Assembly (NCBI RefSeq): GCF_009765275.1
Contig: NZ_VOPH01000002.1
Coordinates: forward strand, 558,001 to 622,000
Reading direction: 5' to 3'
From: Chachezhania sediminis
GTDB taxonomy: Bacteria; Pseudomonadota; Alphaproteobacteria; Rhodobacterales; Rhodobacteraceae
Length of the DNA: 64,000 nt
This document shows positions 42,950 to 51,434 of this stretch, piece by piece (positions within the stretch are counted from its first letter, which is position 1; every line of letters begins with the position of its first letter). The position numbers and the translations under genes are program-made. The notes beneath the pieces are model-generated. The model worked only from the letters and a program-made list of their open reading frames with translations. It was not told where the DNA came from and searched no databases.

Positions 42950-44500
42950 ATGCCGAACGGGGCCGATCTGCTGTGCGATACGCTGCTGCTGAATGATGTC
43001 GATGTCTGCTTTGCCAATCCCGGCACGTCCGAGATGCACTTCGTGGCCGCGCTGGACCGCAAGCTGGACATGCGCTGTGTGCTGGGCCTGTTCGAGGGCG
43101 TGGTGACGGGGGCGGCCGACGGCTATGCCCGCATGACGGGGAAGCCGGCGGCGACGCTGCTGCACACGGGGCCCGGCCTGGCGAATGCGCTGGCCAACAT
43201 GCACAATGCGCGCCGCGCCAATACGCCGATGGTGAACGTGGTTGGGGACCATGCGTCCTACCACCTGCCCTTCGATGCGCCGCTGACCTCGGATATCGAG
43301 GGGCTGGCCCGGCCGATGTCGCGTTTCGTGCGCCGGATCGCCGGGGCCGACGACGTGGCCACCGCAACGGCCGAGGCGATTGCCGAGGCGCAGCGCCCGC
43401 CGGGGGGCGTGACGACCCTGATTCTGCCGGCGGACGCGGCCTGGACCGATCCGACCGTCTATCGCCCGGTGAAGGCCGACCTGCGGGCGCCGGCGGCCCC
43501 GGATGCCAGCCGGGTCGCGGCTGCGGCCGCGGCGCTGCGCGCTGAAGGTTCGGCAACCGTCCTTCTGCTGTCGGGAGATGCGCTGCAGCCGGGGGCGCTG
43601 GACCATGCCTTTGCCATCGCCGCGGCGACGGGGGCCGAGGTGCTGGGCCAGCAGGCGAATGCCCGGCTGGAACGGGGAACGGGCCGTCACCCGCTGGAAC
43701 GTGTGCCCTATGTCGTCGACATCGCGGTGAAGCGCTTTGCCAAGGTCCGGCAGGTGATCCTGGTCGGAGCTGCGGCCCCGGTCGCCTTCTTTGCCTATCC
43801 GGGCAAGCCGTCTTCGATCCTGCCGCCGGACTGTGCCGTCACCACACTGGCCGCGCCCGAAGACGATACGCGCGCGGCCCTGGCGCAGCTGGCGGACACG
43901 CTGGGTGTCGCACCCGCGCCCGCATCTGCACCCGAGCCGATGGCGGACCTGCCGACCGGCGCGATCACGCCGCTGAGCCTGGCGATTGCCGTGGGACGGG
44001 CGCTGCCCGACAACGCGATCCTGTGCGACGAATCCGTCACTTCGGGCCGGGACCTCTTTGCCCATACCCACGGTGCCGCGCCGCATACCCATCTGCAACT
44101 GACTGGTGGCGCCATCGGGGAAGGCCTGCCGCTGGCCGTGGGCGCGGCAGTGGCCTGCCCGGACCGCAAGGTCTTTGCCCTACAGGCGGATGGCAGCGCG
44201 ATGTACACGAACCAGGCGCTTTGGACGATGGCGCGCGAAAACCTGGACGTCGTCGTCATCCTGCTGTCGAACCGCCGCTATGCCATCCTTCAGGGCGAAC
44301 TGGCGGCCGTGGGTGCCGGCACGCCGGGCCGCAACGCCCAGCGGATGCTGGACCTGGACCAGCCGGCGATCGATTGGGTCTCGCTGGCGCGGGGCATGGG
44401 CGTCGACGGCGCGCGCGTGGAAACGACCGAGGCGCTGGCCGACAAGCTGGCCTATGCCACGGCGCAAAAGGGCCCGTTCCTGATCGAGGTCATGATCTGA
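42950..44500 (+). CDS. ThDP-dependent enzyme, acetolactate synthase/benzoylformate decarboxylase-like
   Basis: A 516-residue thiamine diphosphate enzyme with three domains: N-terminal PYR domain (DVCFANPGTSEMHFVAALDR, GLFEGVVTGAADGYARMTG with the catalytic Glu), central domain, and C-terminal PP domain with QADGSAMYTNQALWTMAREN. Related to acetolactate synthase large subunit and to decarboxylases acting on 2-oxo acids. The start at 42950 follows GGAGG by 8 nt. It has no partner small subunit nearby, so it is unlikely to be biosynthetic AHAS. Its next neighbour downstream is recO. Substrate unknown. Confidence 0.8.
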   Translation: MPNGADLLCDTLLLNDVDVCFANPGTSEMHFVAALDRKLDMRCVLGLFEGVVTGAADGYARMTGKPAATLLHTGPGLANALANMHNARRANTPMVNVVGDHASYHLPFDAPLTSDIEGLARPMSRFVRRIAGADDVATATAEAIAEAQRPPGGVTTLILPADAAWTDPTVYRPVKADLRAPAAPDASRVAAAAAALRAEGSATVLLLSGDALQPGALDHAFAIAAATGAEVLGQQANARLERGTGRHPLERVPYVVDIAVKRFAKVRQVILVGAAAPVAFFAYPGKPSSILPPDCAVTTLAAPEDDTRAALAQLADTLGVAPAPASAPEPMADLPTGAITPLSLAIAVGRALPDNAILCDESVTSGRDLFAHTHGAAPHTHLQLTGGAIGEGLPLAVGAAVACPDRKVFALQADGSAMYTNQALWTMARENLDVVVILLSNRRYAILQGELAAVGAGTPGRNAQRMLDLDQPAIDWVSLARGMGVDGARVETTEALADKLAYATAQKGPFLIEVMI

Positions 44501-44554
44501 GTTGACCTTGGCCCCTGCCCGCGTCCCTATGGGGCGCCGGGCAGGGAGTAGACG

Positions 44555-45289
44555 GTGGACTGGCGTGACACGGGCATCCTTCTGACGGTGCGCCGCCATG
44601 GCGAGGCGGCTGCAATCATCGATGTCTTCACCGAAAGCCACGGCCGCCACGCGGGCGTGGTGCCGGGAGGCGCGGGCCGCCGCCTGTCGCCCCTGCTGCA
44701 GCCCGGGGCCCAGCTGGACGTCAGCTGGCGCGCGCGGCTTGAAGACCATATTGGCACCTACACGGTCGAACCCCAGCGCAGCCGTGCGGCGGCCGCCCTG
44801 TCGGGCAGGCTGGCGCTGGCAGGCTTGAACGCGGTGACGGCGCTTCTGGCCTTCACCCTGCCGGAACGCGAGGTCCATCCCGCGCTTTATGCCCGGACCG
44901 AACCGCTATTGGATCTGCTGGGCAATGACGACCTGTGGCCGCTGGCCTATCTGCGCTGGGAGCTGGCTTTGCTGGAGGAACTGGGGTTCGGTCTGGACCT
45001 GACCGCCTGCGCGGTAACCGGCGCGACCGAAGGGCTGGCCTATGTCTCGCCCCGCACCGGCCGGGCGGTGTCACGGGCCGGGGCGGGCGACTGGGCCGAC
45101 CGGCTGCTGCCCCTGCCGCCGATCCTGCGCGGCGAAGGCGACGCCGGGGATGCCGAGATTGCCGAGGCCTTCCGCACCACCGGCCATTTCCTGGAACACC
45201 GCGTCGCCCCGGCGTTGGGCAACAAGCCGTTGCCGGAGGCGCGCGCGCGCTTCGTCGACCTGTTCAGCCGGCGGTCGGCGCGGTCCTGA
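44555..45289 (+). CDS. recO: DNA repair protein RecO
   Basis: A 244-residue RecO: N-terminal OB fold ([40 protein letters not shown]), helical middle ([20 protein letters not shown]) and C-terminal region. It promotes annealing and loads RecA with RecR. The start is a GTG (44555) preceded by AGGGAG. Followed by convergent META-domain gene. Family recognised from several conserved segments. Confidence 0.9.
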   Translation: MDWRDTGILLTVRRHGEAAAIIDVFTESHGRHAGVVPGGAGRRLSPLLQPGAQLDVSWRARLEDHIGTYTVEPQRSRAAAALSGRLALAGLNAVTALLAFTLPEREVHPALYARTEPLLDLLGNDDLWPLAYLRWELALLEELGFGLDLTACAVTGATEGLAYVSPRTGRAVSRAGAGDWADRLLPLPPILRGEGDAGDAEIAEAFRTTGHFLEHRVAPALGNKPLPEARARFVDLFSRRSARS

Positions 45290-45322
45290 AACCGGCCGGG
45301 TCCGCTCAAACGCCGAAGCGGG

Positions 45323-45718
45323 TCAGTCGACCCCGGGCCGGGCCCCGAAGACCATCGAGAAATCGTCGGGCCCGTTCAGGACCATGTTGTTGCCATCGAG
45401 GGTCATCGACGTCACGACGCCCAGGGCGTTGAAGAACGCCGTCTCCTCCTGCATCTCCGGGCAGGCCATGCGGGTCGAGGCGATCGGACCGACCTGGAAG
45501 GCGGGAGGCTGCGACTGAAGTTTGGCACTGTACTGGTTGCAGGGTGCCGCGCCGCTGATGCGGCCGTCGTCGCCGAAGATCAGCGTCGCCTCGGACGGCG
45601 GGAAGGCTTCGCCGTTCAGGGCCTGAAGGACCCAGGTCTTGCCGGTCAGGTCGTCGGCAAAGGCCGCTCCGGCGGTCAGGATGCAGGCAAGGCCCAGGGC
45701 GGGAAAAAACTTGTACAT
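45323..45718 (-). CDS. META-domain (HslJ-like) exported protein
   Basis: A 131-residue protein with a signal peptide (MYKFFPALGLACILTAGAAF) and a META domain (about 24-125) with GRISGAAPCNQYSAKLQSQP and ASTRMACPEMQEETAFFNAL. META/HslJ proteins are small beta-rich, often stress-associated, some in the periplasm. The gene ends 3 nt upstream of nothing known; it lies next to the sulfite-exporter-like gene on the same strand (3-nt gap). Confidence 0.78.
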   Translation of the reverse strand: MYKFFPALGLACILTAGAAFADDLTGKTWVLQALNGEAFPPSEATLIFGDDGRISGAAPCNQYSAKLQSQPPAFQVGPIASTRMACPEMQEETAFFNALGVVTSMTLDGNNMVLNGPDDFSMVFGARPGVD

Positions 45719-45721
45719 GGT

Positions 45722-46498
45722 CTATCCGATCAATCCGCGACGCACGAGGTTGAAGCCCGCCACCGTCAGCACGACAAGCGTGATCTTGCGGAAGGTCTCC
45801 TGTTCGATCCTGTCATGGATGCGCCCGCCGATCCACATGCCCGCCAGCGCAGGTGCCAGCAACGCGATGGACAGCGGCAGCGTGGCCCAGCGCAGCACGC
45901 CCGACCCGATATGTGCGATCAGCAGCGCCACGGCGCCCAGACCGTAGATCACGCCCTGGATCCGCACCTGGTCCGATTTCGGCGTGTTCAGCGCCGTCAG
46001 GTACAGCACCGTCGGCGGCCCCCAGACCCCCGACAGGCCGCCGATGAAACCGGCGATCCCGCCGATCGCAGCCTCGATCCAGGCCTTGGGTTCGTCCAGC
46101 GAGAAGCGCAGCCCCAGAAGCTGGATCAGCGCGAAGAAGGAAATCGGGACGCCGATCAACAGCAGCAGCGCCTGCACCGACAGGACGGTCACCAGCTGCG
46201 CGCTGAGAAACAGGAAGATCCCGCCCACGATCAGGAACACCCGGAACCGCCCGACCGAGGACCAGGCTGCCGCCGGCCCCTGCCGCAGCGCCTGCAACGC
46301 ATTGGTTGCCACCGTCGGCAGCAGCAGGCCCGCCAGTGCCAGCTCGGGCGGAAGGAACAGCGTCAGGCCCGAGATCATGATCATCGGCATGGCAAAGCCT
46401 ACCATGCCCTTGATCAGCCCGGCCAGAAGCGCGATGCCGAAAGCCATGACGATTTGCAGCGGAGTGATGAGGTCGAGAAGTCCGGTCATGCCTTCCAT
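45722..46498 (-). CDS. TSUP (TauE/SafE) family transporter
   Basis: A 258-residue membrane protein with about eight helices: TPLQIVMAFGIALLAGLIKG, MVGFAMPMIMISGLTLFLPP and late LPLSIALLAPALAGMWIGG. TauE/SafE proteins are often sulfite or sulfoacetate exporters. The start at 46498 (MEGMTG) is chosen; MTGLLD (46489) is equally possible. The open frame continues far upstream over the mcd gene on the opposite strand but is not coding. Divergent from mcd and with a 135-bp gap. Confidence 0.82.
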   Translation of the reverse strand: MEGMTGLLDLITPLQIVMAFGIALLAGLIKGMVGFAMPMIMISGLTLFLPPELALAGLLLPTVATNALQALRQGPAAAWSSVGRFRVFLIVGGIFLFLSAQLVTVLSVQALLLLIGVPISFFALIQLLGLRFSLDEPKAWIEAAIGGIAGFIGGLSGVWGPPTVLYLTALNTPKSDQVRIQGVIYGLGAVALLIAHIGSGVLRWATLPLSIALLAPALAGMWIGGRIHDRIEQETFRKITLVVLTVAGFNLVRRGLIG

Positions 46499-46633
46499 TG
46501 GAGCATCGCCGCGGCCAAGTGCAAGCGAATAGAGCGCGCAACTATAATTCGCATTTGCGTTGCGGGTTGTGTTTATGTTGCGCTGCACCTGCGAAATGCT
46601 TAGGTCCAACGTGATGAACAAAGGATGTGATTC

Positions 46634-48322
46634 ATGGCCCATGACGGACAGGACGTAACTCTTTCTGCCGGCGATCCGGCGCTTCCCGATCTGATCGAGC
46701 TGACCCGCGCGGCTGTCGCGCCGGCCGAGGCGATTCTGGATGCTGCAACTGCAAGACTGAAAGAGGAGGTCAGCGTCGAGGGCCGGGTCTCTGTCGCGCG
46801 GGTCGAGGCGGAACAGACCGCGACTCACGGGCTGGCATGGCTGGCCACTTATGTCGAAAGCCTGCGTCAGATGCAGGCCTGGGCCGACCGCCTGTCCGGC
46901 ATGGGCAAGTTCGGCGAGGCGGAACAGCTGCTGCTGCAGATCGCCTTCGGGGAATACCTGGCGCAGATCGCGGGCGGCATCGCCATGAACCAGGGCGAGA
47001 TCGTGCGCCCGCAGGACATGGGTCTGGCCCAGTCGGATCTGGGTGCCCTGGCCGTGCCCGCGGTCGAGACGCTGATCGCCCGGGGCAACACCCAGGCCGC
47101 GCGTGCGCGGCTGGTCGAACTGCTGGTCGAACAGAGCGCCAATACCACCTTCGGGAATACCGGCCTCGACGAAGAGCTGGAGATGATCCGCGAACAGTTC
47201 CGCCGTTACGCGGTGGAGAAGGTCGAGCCCTTCGCCCATGAATGGCACCTGAAGGACGAGCTGATCCCGATGGAGACCATCGAGGAACTGTCGGAAATGG
47301 GTGTCTTCGGTCTGACCATCCCGGAAAACCTGGGCGGTCTGGGGTTGGGCAAGGCATCGATGTGCGTCGTGTCGGAAGAACTGTCGCGCGGCTATATCGG
47401 CGTTGGCTCGCTGGCAACGCGGTCCGAAATCGCGGCCGAGCTGATCCTGGGTGGCGGCACCGACGAACAGAAGGAAAAGTGGCTGCCGCTGATCGCCAGC
47501 GGAGAGATCCTGCCGACGGCTGTCTTCACCGAGCCCAACACCGGTTCGGATCTGGCCCAGTTGCGGACGCGGGCGGTGAAGGAAGGCGACGATTATTACA
47601 TCACCGGCAACAAGACCTGGATCACCCACGCGGCCCGGACCCATGTGATGACGGTGCTGGCCCGCACCGATCCGGCGTCCAAGGACCACCGCGGCCTGTC
47701 CATGTTCCTGGCGGAAAAGACGCCCGGCACCGACGAGGATCCGTTCCCGACCGAAGGCATGACCGGCGGCGAGATCGAGGTGATCGGCTACCGCGGCATG
47801 AAGGAATACGAACTGGGCTTCGACCGCTTCAAGGTGAAGGGCGAGAACCTTCTGGGCGGGGCCGAAGGCCAGGGCTTCAAGCAGCTGATGCAGACCTTCG
47901 AAAGCGCCCGCATCCAGACCGCGGCCCGCGCCATCGGCGTGGCCCAGGCGGCGCTGGACCTGGGCCTGCAATACGCGCAGGAACGCAAAGCCTTTAACAA
48001 GGCGCTGATCGAGTTCCCGCGGGTGTCGAGCAAACTGGCGATGATGGCGGTTGAGATCATGATCGCGCGCCAGCTGACCTATTTCTCGGCGGCCGAGAAG
48101 GACCAGGACCGGCGCTGCGATCTGGAGGCCGGCATGGCCAAGCTTCTGGGCGCGCGCGTGGCCTGGGCGGCGGCGGACAACGCACTGCAGATCCACGGCG
48201 GCAACGGCTTCGCGATGGAATACAAGATCAGCCGTGTCCTGTGCGACGCGCGCATCCTGAACATCTTCGAAGGCGCGGCCGAGATCCAGGCCCAGGTCAT
48301 CGCCCGGCGTCTGCTGGGCTGA
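46634..48322 (+). CDS. mcd: (2S)-Methylsuccinyl-CoA dehydrogenase
   Basis: A 562-residue acyl-CoA dehydrogenase family enzyme with an N-terminal domain of about 160 residues (PDLIELTRAAVAPAEAILDA, DRLSGMGKFGEAEQLLLQIA) that is the mark of Mcd, followed by the ACAD fold: MIREQFRRYAVEKVEPFAHE, TAVFTEPNTGSDLAQLRTRA, FESARIQTAARAIGVAQAAL and LQIHGGNGFAMEYKISRVLC. It oxidises methylsuccinyl-CoA to mesaconyl-CoA in the ethylmalonyl-CoA pathway for acetyl-CoA assimilation. The catalytic base (Glu) of ACADs is likely near the C-terminus and is not assigned here. Monocistronic; divergent from the TSUP gene. Confidence 0.85.
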   Translation: MAHDGQDVTLSAGDPALPDLIELTRAAVAPAEAILDAATARLKEEVSVEGRVSVARVEAEQTATHGLAWLATYVESLRQMQAWADRLSGMGKFGEAEQLLLQIAFGEYLAQIAGGIAMNQGEIVRPQDMGLAQSDLGALAVPAVETLIARGNTQAARARLVELLVEQSANTTFGNTGLDEELEMIREQFRRYAVEKVEPFAHEWHLKDELIPMETIEELSEMGVFGLTIPENLGGLGLGKASMCVVSEELSRGYIGVGSLATRSEIAAELILGGGTDEQKEKWLPLIASGEILPTAVFTEPNTGSDLAQLRTRAVKEGDDYYITGNKTWITHAARTHVMTVLARTDPASKDHRGLSMFLAEKTPGTDEDPFPTEGMTGGEIEVIGYRGMKEYELGFDRFKVKGENLLGGAEGQGFKQLMQTFESARIQTAARAIGVAQAALDLGLQYAQERKAFNKALIEFPRVSSKLAMMAVEIMIARQLTYFSAAEKDQDRRCDLEAGMAKLLGARVAWAAADNALQIHGGNGFAMEYKISRVLCDARILNIFEGAAEIQAQVIARRLLG

Positions 48323-48399
48323 CGCCCGCCGAAAGCCGGACGAACGACGATCCATGGGACCCCCGGGCTTCGGCTCGGGGGGCTGCGTTTCAGGGGCGC

Positions 48400-48420
48400 G
48401 GCGGGGTGAACCCCGCACTA
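48400..48420. repeat. Dispersed palindrome copy after mcd
   Basis: GCGGGGTGAACCCCGCACTA (48401-48420), nearly identical to the copies at 42277-42297 and, inverted, 14405-14424. Located in the 324-bp gap between convergent mcd and pckA and able to form a hairpin that could end mcd transcripts. Confidence 0.6.
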
Positions 48421-48460
48421 ATCAGAGTTCCAGCCGCGTCATCTTGCAGAGGCCGGACCG

Positions 48461-48539
48461 CCTCCGGCGGGAGTATTTTTGAAAAGAAGAAGCCGGACGC
48501 GCGCTTCTGACTTCTTTGGTCTTCAAATATCCCCGGGGG
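48461..48539. repeat. Inverted pair of a REP-like element
   Basis: Left copy CCTCCGGCGGGAGTATTTTT with GAAAAGAAGAAG (48461-48492); right copy in reverse, CTTCTTTGGTCTTCAAATAT then CCCCGGGGG (48511-48539). The copies are imperfect. A single related copy is at 21332-21354. Confidence 0.55.
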
Positions 48540-48590
48540 TGTCCGCCCAAAGGGCGGGCGGGCGCAGAGCCCCCGACCTGCAAGGGACGA

Positions 48591-48620
48591 AACGAAAACA
48601 CCCGGCCAGGTGGCCGGGTG
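48591..48620 (-). terminator. Rho-independent terminator after pckA
   Basis: CACCCGGCCA (48599-48608), GG, TGGCCGGGTG (48611-48620): a perfect 10-bp stem; on the minus strand it is followed by TTTTCG. It lies 26 nt after the pckA stop. Confidence 0.8.
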
Positions 48621-48646
48621 CATGATCTTTGACGAAGGGTGCGGCG

Positions 48647-50245
48647 TCAGCCGATGGCGACGGCCTTCACGTCGTCGTCGATGTAGGGGACATATTGTTC
48701 GAAATTGTCCGCGAACATCTGCACCAGCTTGGCCGCCTGCGCGTCATAGGCCGACTTGTCTTCCCAGGTGCGGCGCGGGTCCAGCAGGACCTCGGCCACG
48801 CCCTGGACTGCCACCGGAACCTCGAAACCGAAGTTCGGGTCCTTGCGGAACTCGGCCTCGGACAGCGACCCGTCCAGCGCCGCGGTCAGCAGGGCGCGGG
48901 TGGCGCGGATCGGCATGCGCGAGCCGGTGCCGTAGGCGCCGCCGGTCCAACCGGTGTTCACCAGCCAGCAGGTCGCGCCATGGGTCGCGATCTTGTCGCG
49001 CAGCAGGTTGCCGTAGACTTCCGGGCGACGCGGCATGAAGGGCGCGCCGAAGCAGGTCGAGAAGGTGGGTTCCGGCTCGGTCACGCCGCGTTCGGTCCCG
49101 GCCACCTTCGAGGTGAAGCCCGACAGGAAGTGGTACATCGCCTGCGCCGGCGTCAGCCGTGCGATCGGGGGCAGGACCCCGAAGGCGTCGCAGGTCAGCA
49201 TGATGATGTTCTTCGGATGCCCGCCAAGGCCGGTGTCCGATGCGTTCGAGATGTACTCCAGCGGATAGGCGCACCGCATGTTGGCCGTCAGCGAGTCGTC
49301 CTCGAAGTCGAGATCGAAGGTTTCCTCGTCGAAGACCATGTTCTCGATCACGGTGCCGAACTTCTGGGTCGTGGCATAGATCTCGGGCTCGGCCTTGGCC
49401 GAGAGCGAGATCGTCTTGGCATAGCAGCCGCCTTCGAAGTTGAAGGTGCCGCGGTCGGACCATCCGTGTTCGTCGTCGCCGATCAGCGTGCGCTTGGGGT
49501 CGGCCGACAGCGTGGTCTTGCCGGTGCCCGACAGGCCGAAGAAGACGGCGGTGTCGACCGGGTTGCCGATGGCGTGGTTGGCCGAGCAGTGCATCGGCAT
49601 GATGCCCTGTTCCGGCAGCAGGTAGTTCAGCAGGGTGAACACCGACTTCTTGTTCTCGCCAGCGTATTCGGTGCCGCCGATCAGGATCATCTTCTTGTCG
49701 AAGTTCAGCGCGATCACGGTATCGGTGCGGCAGCCGTGCTTGGCCGGATCGGCCTTGAAGTCGGGGCAGTTGATGATCGTGAAATCCGCCACGAAATCGT
49801 CCAGCTCGGCCCGGTCCGGGCGGCGCAGCAGGTGTCGGATGAACAGGCCGTGCCAGGCGAGTTCGGTCACCATGCGGACCTTGATCGAGCAGGTCGGATC
49901 GGCACCGCCCACCAGGTCCTGCACGAAATATTCGCCGCCCTTCATATGCTCCAGCATGTCGGCTTCGAGCACGTCGAAGGCGGCCGGTTCCATCGGGGCG
50001 TTGTTGTCCCACCAGATCTTGTCGGCGACGCCTTCGGTCTTGACGACGTGTTTGTCCTTGGGCGACCGGCCGGTGTACTTGCCGGTGGTCACGAGGAATG
50101 TGCCGCCCTTGCCGATCTGGCCTTCGCCGCGTTTGACCGCGGCCTGCATCAGCGCCGGCTCGATCAGGTTGTAGTGGACCGTTCCGATCCCTTCGATGCC
50201 CTGGTCTTCAAGGCGGAAATTCGGGTTGACCCGTCCGGATGTCAT
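48647..50245 (-). CDS. pckA: Phosphoenolpyruvate carboxykinase (ATP)
   Basis: A 532-residue ATP-dependent PEP carboxykinase: [20 protein letters not shown], the kinase-like P-loop [20 protein letters not shown], the metal/substrate site [20 protein letters not shown] and [20 protein letters not shown]. It makes PEP from oxaloacetate in gluconeogenesis. The start ATG 50245 follows CGGCACAGGAGACG-type SD. Divergent from chvI, with operator-like direct repeats between; the pairing pckA/chvI is widely conserved in alphaproteobacteria. Confidence 0.97.
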   Translation of the reverse strand: MTSGRVNPNFRLEDQGIEGIGTVHYNLIEPALMQAAVKRGEGQIGKGGTFLVTTGKYTGRSPKDKHVVKTEGVADKIWWDNNAPMEPAAFDVLEADMLEHMKGGEYFVQDLVGGADPTCSIKVRMVTELAWHGLFIRHLLRRPDRAELDDFVADFTIINCPDFKADPAKHGCRTDTVIALNFDKKMILIGGTEYAGENKKSVFTLLNYLLPEQGIMPMHCSANHAIGNPVDTAVFFGLSGTGKTTLSADPKRTLIGDDEHGWSDRGTFNFEGGCYAKTISLSAKAEPEIYATTQKFGTVIENMVFDEETFDLDFEDDSLTANMRCAYPLEYISNASDTGLGGHPKNIIMLTCDAFGVLPPIARLTPAQAMYHFLSGFTSKVAGTERGVTEPEPTFSTCFGAPFMPRRPEVYGNLLRDKIATHGATCWLVNTGWTGGAYGTGSRMPIRATRALLTAALDGSLSEAEFRKDPNFGFEVPVAVQGVAEVLLDPRRTWEDKSAYDAQAAKLVQMFADNFEQYVPYIDDDVKAVAIG

Positions 50246-50383
50246 GCGCGTCGTCTCCTGTGCCGGCGTATTTACGTGTCGCGGGGACATGTCGGTCCTA
50301 CTCCTCCTCCCGCCAAAATGGCGGTGCGGGGACCGATAGACGGCTGCATAACATGTCGTCTCCGGCCATGAACAGGACGGTTT

Positions 50384-50423
50384 TTCGCAGTTAGCGCCAC
50401 CACTTCGCAGGTTAGCGCAACCA
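50384..50423. promoter_or_regulatory. Two direct-repeat sites between pckA and chvI
   Basis: TTCGCAGTTAGCGCCACCAC (50384-50403) and TTCGCAGGTTAGCGCAACC (50404-50422). The cores GTTAGCGCCACC (50390) and GTTAGCGCAACC (50411) are exactly 21 bp apart, i.e. on the same face of the helix. They resemble LacI-type operator halves GTTAGCGC and may control pckA, 145-166 bp before its start. The rest of the 468-bp gap 50246-50713 shows no gene. Confidence 0.5.
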
Positions 50424-50713
50424 CCCGGAACGGCCCGGTGCGGGTGGCGAAACCTTGCCCATCCTCCGTGTCCCGACCCGGGAAAATCCGTGTCGACCTT
50501 CAGGTCCTTGCGAAAAATGTAACACTTTCTTGGCGATATCGCGACGAAACTGGGACCGAAGCCCGGCGGCGAGATTGATTCGCAAAGGCAAAACACCGGT
50601 ATCGGGCAAAAATTGGGCAACCGCGCAGGAAGGCGCCAAAAAATATCGGATTGGCCGGATCCCGGGGGCAGGCGGGCCGGATCGATGACGTCTATGGTCA
50701 AGGGGCAAGGGTC

Positions 50714-51412
50714 ATGTCGAAGATCGCGCTGGTCGACGATGACAGGAATATCCTGACATCTGTCGCCATGACGCTCGAGGCCGAGGGTTTCGAGGTCGAG
50801 ACATTCAATGACGGGCAGGCCGCGCTGGATGCGTTCAGCCGGCGGCTGCCGGACATGGCCGTGCTGGACATCAAGATGCCCCGCATGGACGGAATGGACC
50901 TGCTGCAGCGGCTGCGGCAGAAATCCCGGATGCCGGTGATCCTGCTGACCTCGAAGGATGACGAGATCGACGAGGTGTTGGGCCTGCGGATGGGGGCCGA
51001 CGACTATGTGAAGAAGCCGTTCTCGCAGCGGCTGCTGGTGGAACGGATCCGCGCCCTGCTGCGCCGGCAGGACACCCTGATCGGCGAGGGGCAGGAGGCA
51101 GTGGCGGGCCCGGTGCTGGAACGGGGCGACCTGCGGATGGACCCGGCACGCCACGCCGTCAGCTGGAAGGGCGCGGACGTGTCGCTGACCGTCACCGAAT
51201 TCCTGTTGCTTCAGGCCCTGGCCCAGCGTCCCGGCTTCGTCAAGAGCCGCGATCAGCTGATGGATGTCGCCTATGACGACCAAGTCTATGTCGACGACCG
51301 GACCATTGACAGCCACATCAAGCGGCTGCGCAAAAAACTCCGGACGGTCGATGCCACCTTCTCGGCGATCGAGACGCTTTACGGAATCGGATACCGCTAT
51401 ACCGGGGCCTAG
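50714..51412 (+). CDS. chvI: Response regulator ChvI
   Basis: A 232-residue OmpR-type regulator. Receiver domain: [20 protein letters not shown], phosphoacceptor Asp in [20 protein letters not shown], conserved Lys in [16 protein letters not shown]-terminal winged-helix: [40 protein letters not shown] and [10 protein letters not shown]. Together with ChvG it answers acid and envelope stress in Agrobacterium/Sinorhizobium and controls many envelope and carbon genes. Followed 22 nt on by chvG. Confidence 0.93.
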   Translation: MSKIALVDDDRNILTSVAMTLEAEGFEVETFNDGQAALDAFSRRLPDMAVLDIKMPRMDGMDLLQRLRQKSRMPVILLTSKDDEIDEVLGLRMGADDYVKKPFSQRLLVERIRALLRRQDTLIGEGQEAVAGPVLERGDLRMDPARHAVSWKGADVSLTVTEFLLLQALAQRPGFVKSRDQLMDVAYDDQVYVDDRTIDSHIKRLRKKLRTVDATFSAIETLYGIGYRYTGA

Positions 51413-51434
51413 CGCCTTGGCGGGCTATGCCGAT

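Noticed and set aside
46499-48418. Upstream extension of the TSUP frame across mcd on the minus strand
   Set aside because: The extension is antisense to mcd and only the part from 46498 to 45722 has membrane helices and family features.
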